Assembly (NCBI GenBank): GCA_035510715.1
Contig: DATKGQ010000022.1
Span: 1 to 24,444, forward strand
Direction: 5' to 3'
Length of the DNA stretch: 24,444 nucleotides
Source: DATKGQ01 sp035510715
GTDB taxonomy: Bacteria > Patescibacteriota > Saccharimonadia > Saccharimonadales > UBA4665
Shown piece by piece: positions 22,352 through 24,444 of this stretch. The notes below the pieces were generated by a model. The model made no database searches. It worked only from the letters and a program-made list of their open reading frames with translations, and was not told the DNA's origin. The number at the start of each line of letters is the position of its first letter. The first letter of the stretch is position 1. Made by a program: the position numbers and the translations under genes.

Positions 22352-23404
22352 TTAACGATGGGCGGGCCGTTTGCGTCTAGTCAAGATACGAATTTCCTCG
22401 TGTTCACCTAACCAGAAACTATACACTAACGCGACTACGATTACATAGCTGGGCCATGCTACCCAGGCATAATGTCTAATCGCTTTTGAGACAGATGAAC
22501 TTACAGATGTTGGCCTAGTTGTTGAAGTAACTGCTGGGCCAACTATTGGAGTGTGGATGATAGCCACCAACTGTAAGAAGGTTTTATTACCAGTAAAGTC
22601 CTTAACATTAACATCAATAACATAATTACCTGCTCTCTTATAGTCATGGGTAATTGTAAAAGTCGGATCGGCATTAAAAGTATATGATGATTGAGAACTG
22701 TCGCCCCAATTAACAGTTACATTATAGGGAGGTATTCCTCCGCTGATATTAAGGTTCCAGCTGAATTGCAGCCCCACCGGCACAGCCTGATACTGGAACT
22801 GCGTGTTAACAATTAATGGTATGGATGAGGTGGTCGATGATGTTGATTTTGAAGAAGTAGAAGATGATGATGAATTTGTGTTTGTTTGTACAAGGGTAGT
22901 ACCCTGAACTATTACTACTGGTGGGTTGTAGATGACAGATACAGTTGATCCCTGCGGACCAGCCTCATCAGTAGTATTATAATCTTGTGCTAATAACTGA
23001 TTACCACCGCTAAATAAATCAGTTTGAATCTGAAAAATATTACCATTACAGATATCAACTCCGCTAAATTGACTATTCCGGTACAGAACAACGTATGAGT
23101 TATCTGGACAAGTCCCAGCCACAGTAATCGGTGTACTTGTAAATATAGTGCCATCAACGGGTTGAGTGATTACTGCTGGGTCAGTTAGCTCAGGTGCTTC
23201 AATTGTGGCAGATATTACAGTGTTAGCTGCGCTGCTGTGCATTATGGTGGACCCGATTAATACCACCCCGACACACATCAAGAAAAGTATCATCAATGGA
23301 TGCAACAAGACTCGTTTATGGATTGGCCGCCGACGGACTATTCGCTTGTGGCTGGTAACTGTTCTTTTAACTATATGTTTAGATCTACTTCTCTTTTTAG
23401 TCAT
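22352..23404 (-). CDS. two-TM surface protein with Ig-like and PKD-like domains
   Basis: A 350-aa protein, function unknown. A very basic N-terminus (residues 1-32, many Arg/Lys) is followed by a membrane segment (about 33-53). Then come an extracytoplasmic Ig-like region (about 75-160, with Cys99 and Cys119 that could form a disulfide), a Ser/Thr linker (about 174-195), and a PKD-like domain (about 200-285) marked by GGIPPYNVTVNWGDSSQS and ITHDYKRAGNYVIDVNVKD. A second membrane segment (about 314-332) and a short basic tail close the protein. Both ends would be cytosolic with the domains outside. PKD and Ig-like domains usually mediate surface adhesion; a role in host or cell contact is inference. 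It is separated by 240 nt from the sigma-like gene downstream. Confidence 0.72.
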   Translation of the reverse strand: MTKKRSRSKHIVKRTVTSHKRIVRRRPIHKRVLLHPLMILFLMCVGVVLIGSTIMHSSAANTVISATIEAPELTDPAVITQPVDGTIFTSTPITVAGTCPDNSYVVLYRNSQFSGVDICNGNIFQIQTDLFSGGNQLLAQDYNTTDEAGPQGSTVSVIYNPPVVIVQGTTLVQTNTNSSSSSTSSKSTSSTTSSIPLIVNTQFQYQAVPVGLQFSWNLNISGGIPPYNVTVNWGDSSQSSYTFNADPTFTITHDYKRAGNYVIDVNVKDFTGNKTFLQLVAIIHTPIVGPAVTSTTRPTSVSSSVSKAIRHYAWVAWPSYVIVVALVYSFWLGEHEEIRILTRRKRPAHR

Positions 23405-23529
23405 GATTTTTGTTTTGACTACTCTTTTATAATAGTAGCACGAGCTATAGTTATATTGTATGTATTAAATATGTTGAGTTTTAAAATATTATCACTTGAT
23501 AATTTCTGTTCTAGTTAAGATATAACTGC

Positions 23530-24432
23530 TTAAAAAGAAACTATTATTACAAAACCTGCACCACCTGCGCCACCAGCGCCACCTGATGAATAACCCGATC
23601 CGCCTCCGCCGCCGCCTGAGCCTAGTTGACCCATGCCACCAGCGCCACCAGCTCCACTACTATAGTTAGTCCCGCCACCCGATCCTCCGGTTGTTAAGAA
23701 CGGGGCATTCAACAATACCCCCGGACTGCCATTACCGCCAGCAGCCAATCCGCCCGGCACAGTAGGAATAATGCCGGCACCGGTAACTGCTCCACCGGCG
23801 TAATTGGTAGTACCTTGGGTGCTGCCACCGCCAGCGCCGCCAGATGTGCCAAGCGTTGCCAAAGCGTTCACGGCCGATCCTGCCCCACCCGCAATAGCTC
23901 CACCGACAACACCTACAGCACCAGCAATGAATGTTGTAACTCCGAAATTAGATAAAATACAACCACCTATAGTTGCGATTGTACCGGCTGCTCCTAACGC
24001 TCCGGCAGCGCTTGCCGAGCCGCCGCCGCCTAAGCCACCTCCTACAGCACCCGATACCAAGTAAAGGTTTTGTGCTGTCGTACTTCCAGCCGCCGTGGAT
24101 ATATAACTCAATAAGCCGGCAGTTCCATTTGCACCTGCTGCACCCCCTGATCCACCCACCCCAACGTTAATATAAAGTCTGTCAGGCACCATAAAAGCTG
24201 GGATAACTAATCTCGAAGCTCCGCTGGAACCGCCACCGCCACCGCCACCGGCAGCACCGGAAACTGCGGTAAAGCCGCCGCCGCCACCACCACCACCGCT
24301 AATGCAGAACATCATTATCATACTGCAGCCCCTGGGTTTGACCCATTCCTGCCAATTGGCGGCTGCGCCAGAGCAGTAGAACATCTTAACGTCCCCGAAG
24401 GTATTCGAGGGAAAGTAAAATTCGTCAATCAC
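23530..24432 (-). CDS. glycine-rich phage/virion-like protein
   Basis: At least 300 aa; the frame stays open to the window edge (24444), so the GTG at 24432 may not be the real start. After a short non-repetitive start (NTFGDVKMFYCSG, then NWQEWVKPRGCSMIMMFCI) it becomes extremely rich in Gly, Ala and Ser with runs of up to eight Gly. Between runs are conserved-looking stretches (LVIPAFMVPDRLYINVGVGG) and the end is GGAGFVIIVSF. The pattern W-x-x-W-x-K-P-x-G followed by hydrophobic residues and a Gly run recalls Gly-rich domains of phage tail or virion proteins. Base composition is clearly more G/C-rich than the rest of the window because of Gly/Ala codons. The function is unknown; a surface protein is the alternative. 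Confidence 0.6.
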   Translation of the reverse strand: MIDEFYFPSNTFGDVKMFYCSGAAANWQEWVKPRGCSMIMMFCISGGGGGGGGFTAVSGAAGGGGGGGSSGASRLVIPAFMVPDRLYINVGVGGSGGAAGANGTAGLLSYISTAAGSTTAQNLYLVSGAVGGGLGGGGSASAAGALGAAGTIATIGGCILSNFGVTTFIAGAVGVVGGAIAGGAGSAVNALATLGTSGGAGGGSTQGTTNYAGGAVTGAGIIPTVPGGLAAGGNGSPGVLLNAPFLTTGGSGGGTNYSSGAGGAGGMGQLGSGGGGGGSGYSSGGAGGAGGAGFVIIVSF

Positions 24433-24444
24433 CTTGTTTAATAA

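Noticed and set aside
23804..24170. Proline-rich open frames on the plus strand
   Set aside because: They are antisense shadows of the Gly/Ala-rich gene: GGN/GCN codons read backwards give Pro-rich frames. No start context supports them.
1..24444. CRISPR arrays, tRNA/rRNA genes, insertion sequences
   Set aside because: No regularly spaced repeats, no T-arm-like GTTCRANTC with acceptor pairing and no transposase-like ORF were seen on either strand.
1..24444. Alternative genetic code (UGA as Gly, as in Absconditabacteria/Gracilibacteria)
   Set aside because: UGA ends pyrG, xseB, the pseudo-receiver and glyS at the expected lengths, and Gly positions use GGN codons.

Overview
The window looks like a chromosomal segment of a small-genome Patescibacteria (CPR) bacterium, most likely Candidatus Saccharibacteria (TM7) or a close relative. 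This is inferred from gene content and style, not from a database search. Supporting traits are compact genes, a shortened division/wall cluster, receiver-only response regulators, a RecO without zinc cysteines, a sigma region 4 / HARE-HTH protein, few good Shine-Dalgarno sites and several promoters so close to start codons that leaderless mRNAs are likely. UGA acts as a normal stop (pyrG, xseB, glyS and the receiver gene ending at 8442), so this is not a code-25 lineage.

Layout. 1-2761 (+): 3' part of an S41 C-terminal processing protease, pyrG, and a canonical receiver-only response regulator. 2804-4267 (-): a TrmG10/Trm11-like RNA methyltransferase followed by rpmA. 4325-7217 (+): a lysylphosphatidylglycerol-synthase-like membrane protein, xseA, xseB and a FAM173-like membrane-anchored methyltransferase. 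7287-9131 (+): a histidine-kinase-like protein that has lost its phospho-histidine and ATP-site motifs, a receiver whose phospho-Asp is Glu, and recO. 9142-11187 (+): glyS and a metallo-beta-lactamase-fold hydrolase. 11245-11670 (+): a small exported LysM-like protein.

11671-20204 (+) is a reduced dcw cluster: a regulatory region (two DnaA-box-like sites, a perfect 20-bp palindrome, a promoter flanked by paired MraZ-type boxes), then mraZ, rsmH, ftsL-like, ftsI, mraY, ftsW, murG and an ftsQ-like gene. It covers the lipid steps (MraY, MurG), the septal transglycosylase/transpeptidase pair (FtsW/FtsI) and the FtsL/FtsQ scaffold. The Mur ligases, ftsA and ftsZ are not here. A 315-nt G-poor leader precedes rsmH, and a two-hairpin element lies between rsmH and ftsL.

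20205-21051 is an AT-rich noncoding stretch of about 850 nt with a DnaA-like box and some hairpins. 21052-24432 (-) holds the sigma region 4 / HARE-HTH protein, a two-TM surface protein with a PKD-like domain, and a very glycine-rich protein resembling phage/virion-type Gly-rich proteins that runs to the window edge.

The strongest leads are the paired loss of phosphotransfer residues in the kinase-like/receiver pair (7287-8442), the layered control region of the dcw cluster, the structured spacers inside that cluster, and the recurrent near-leaderless promoters.
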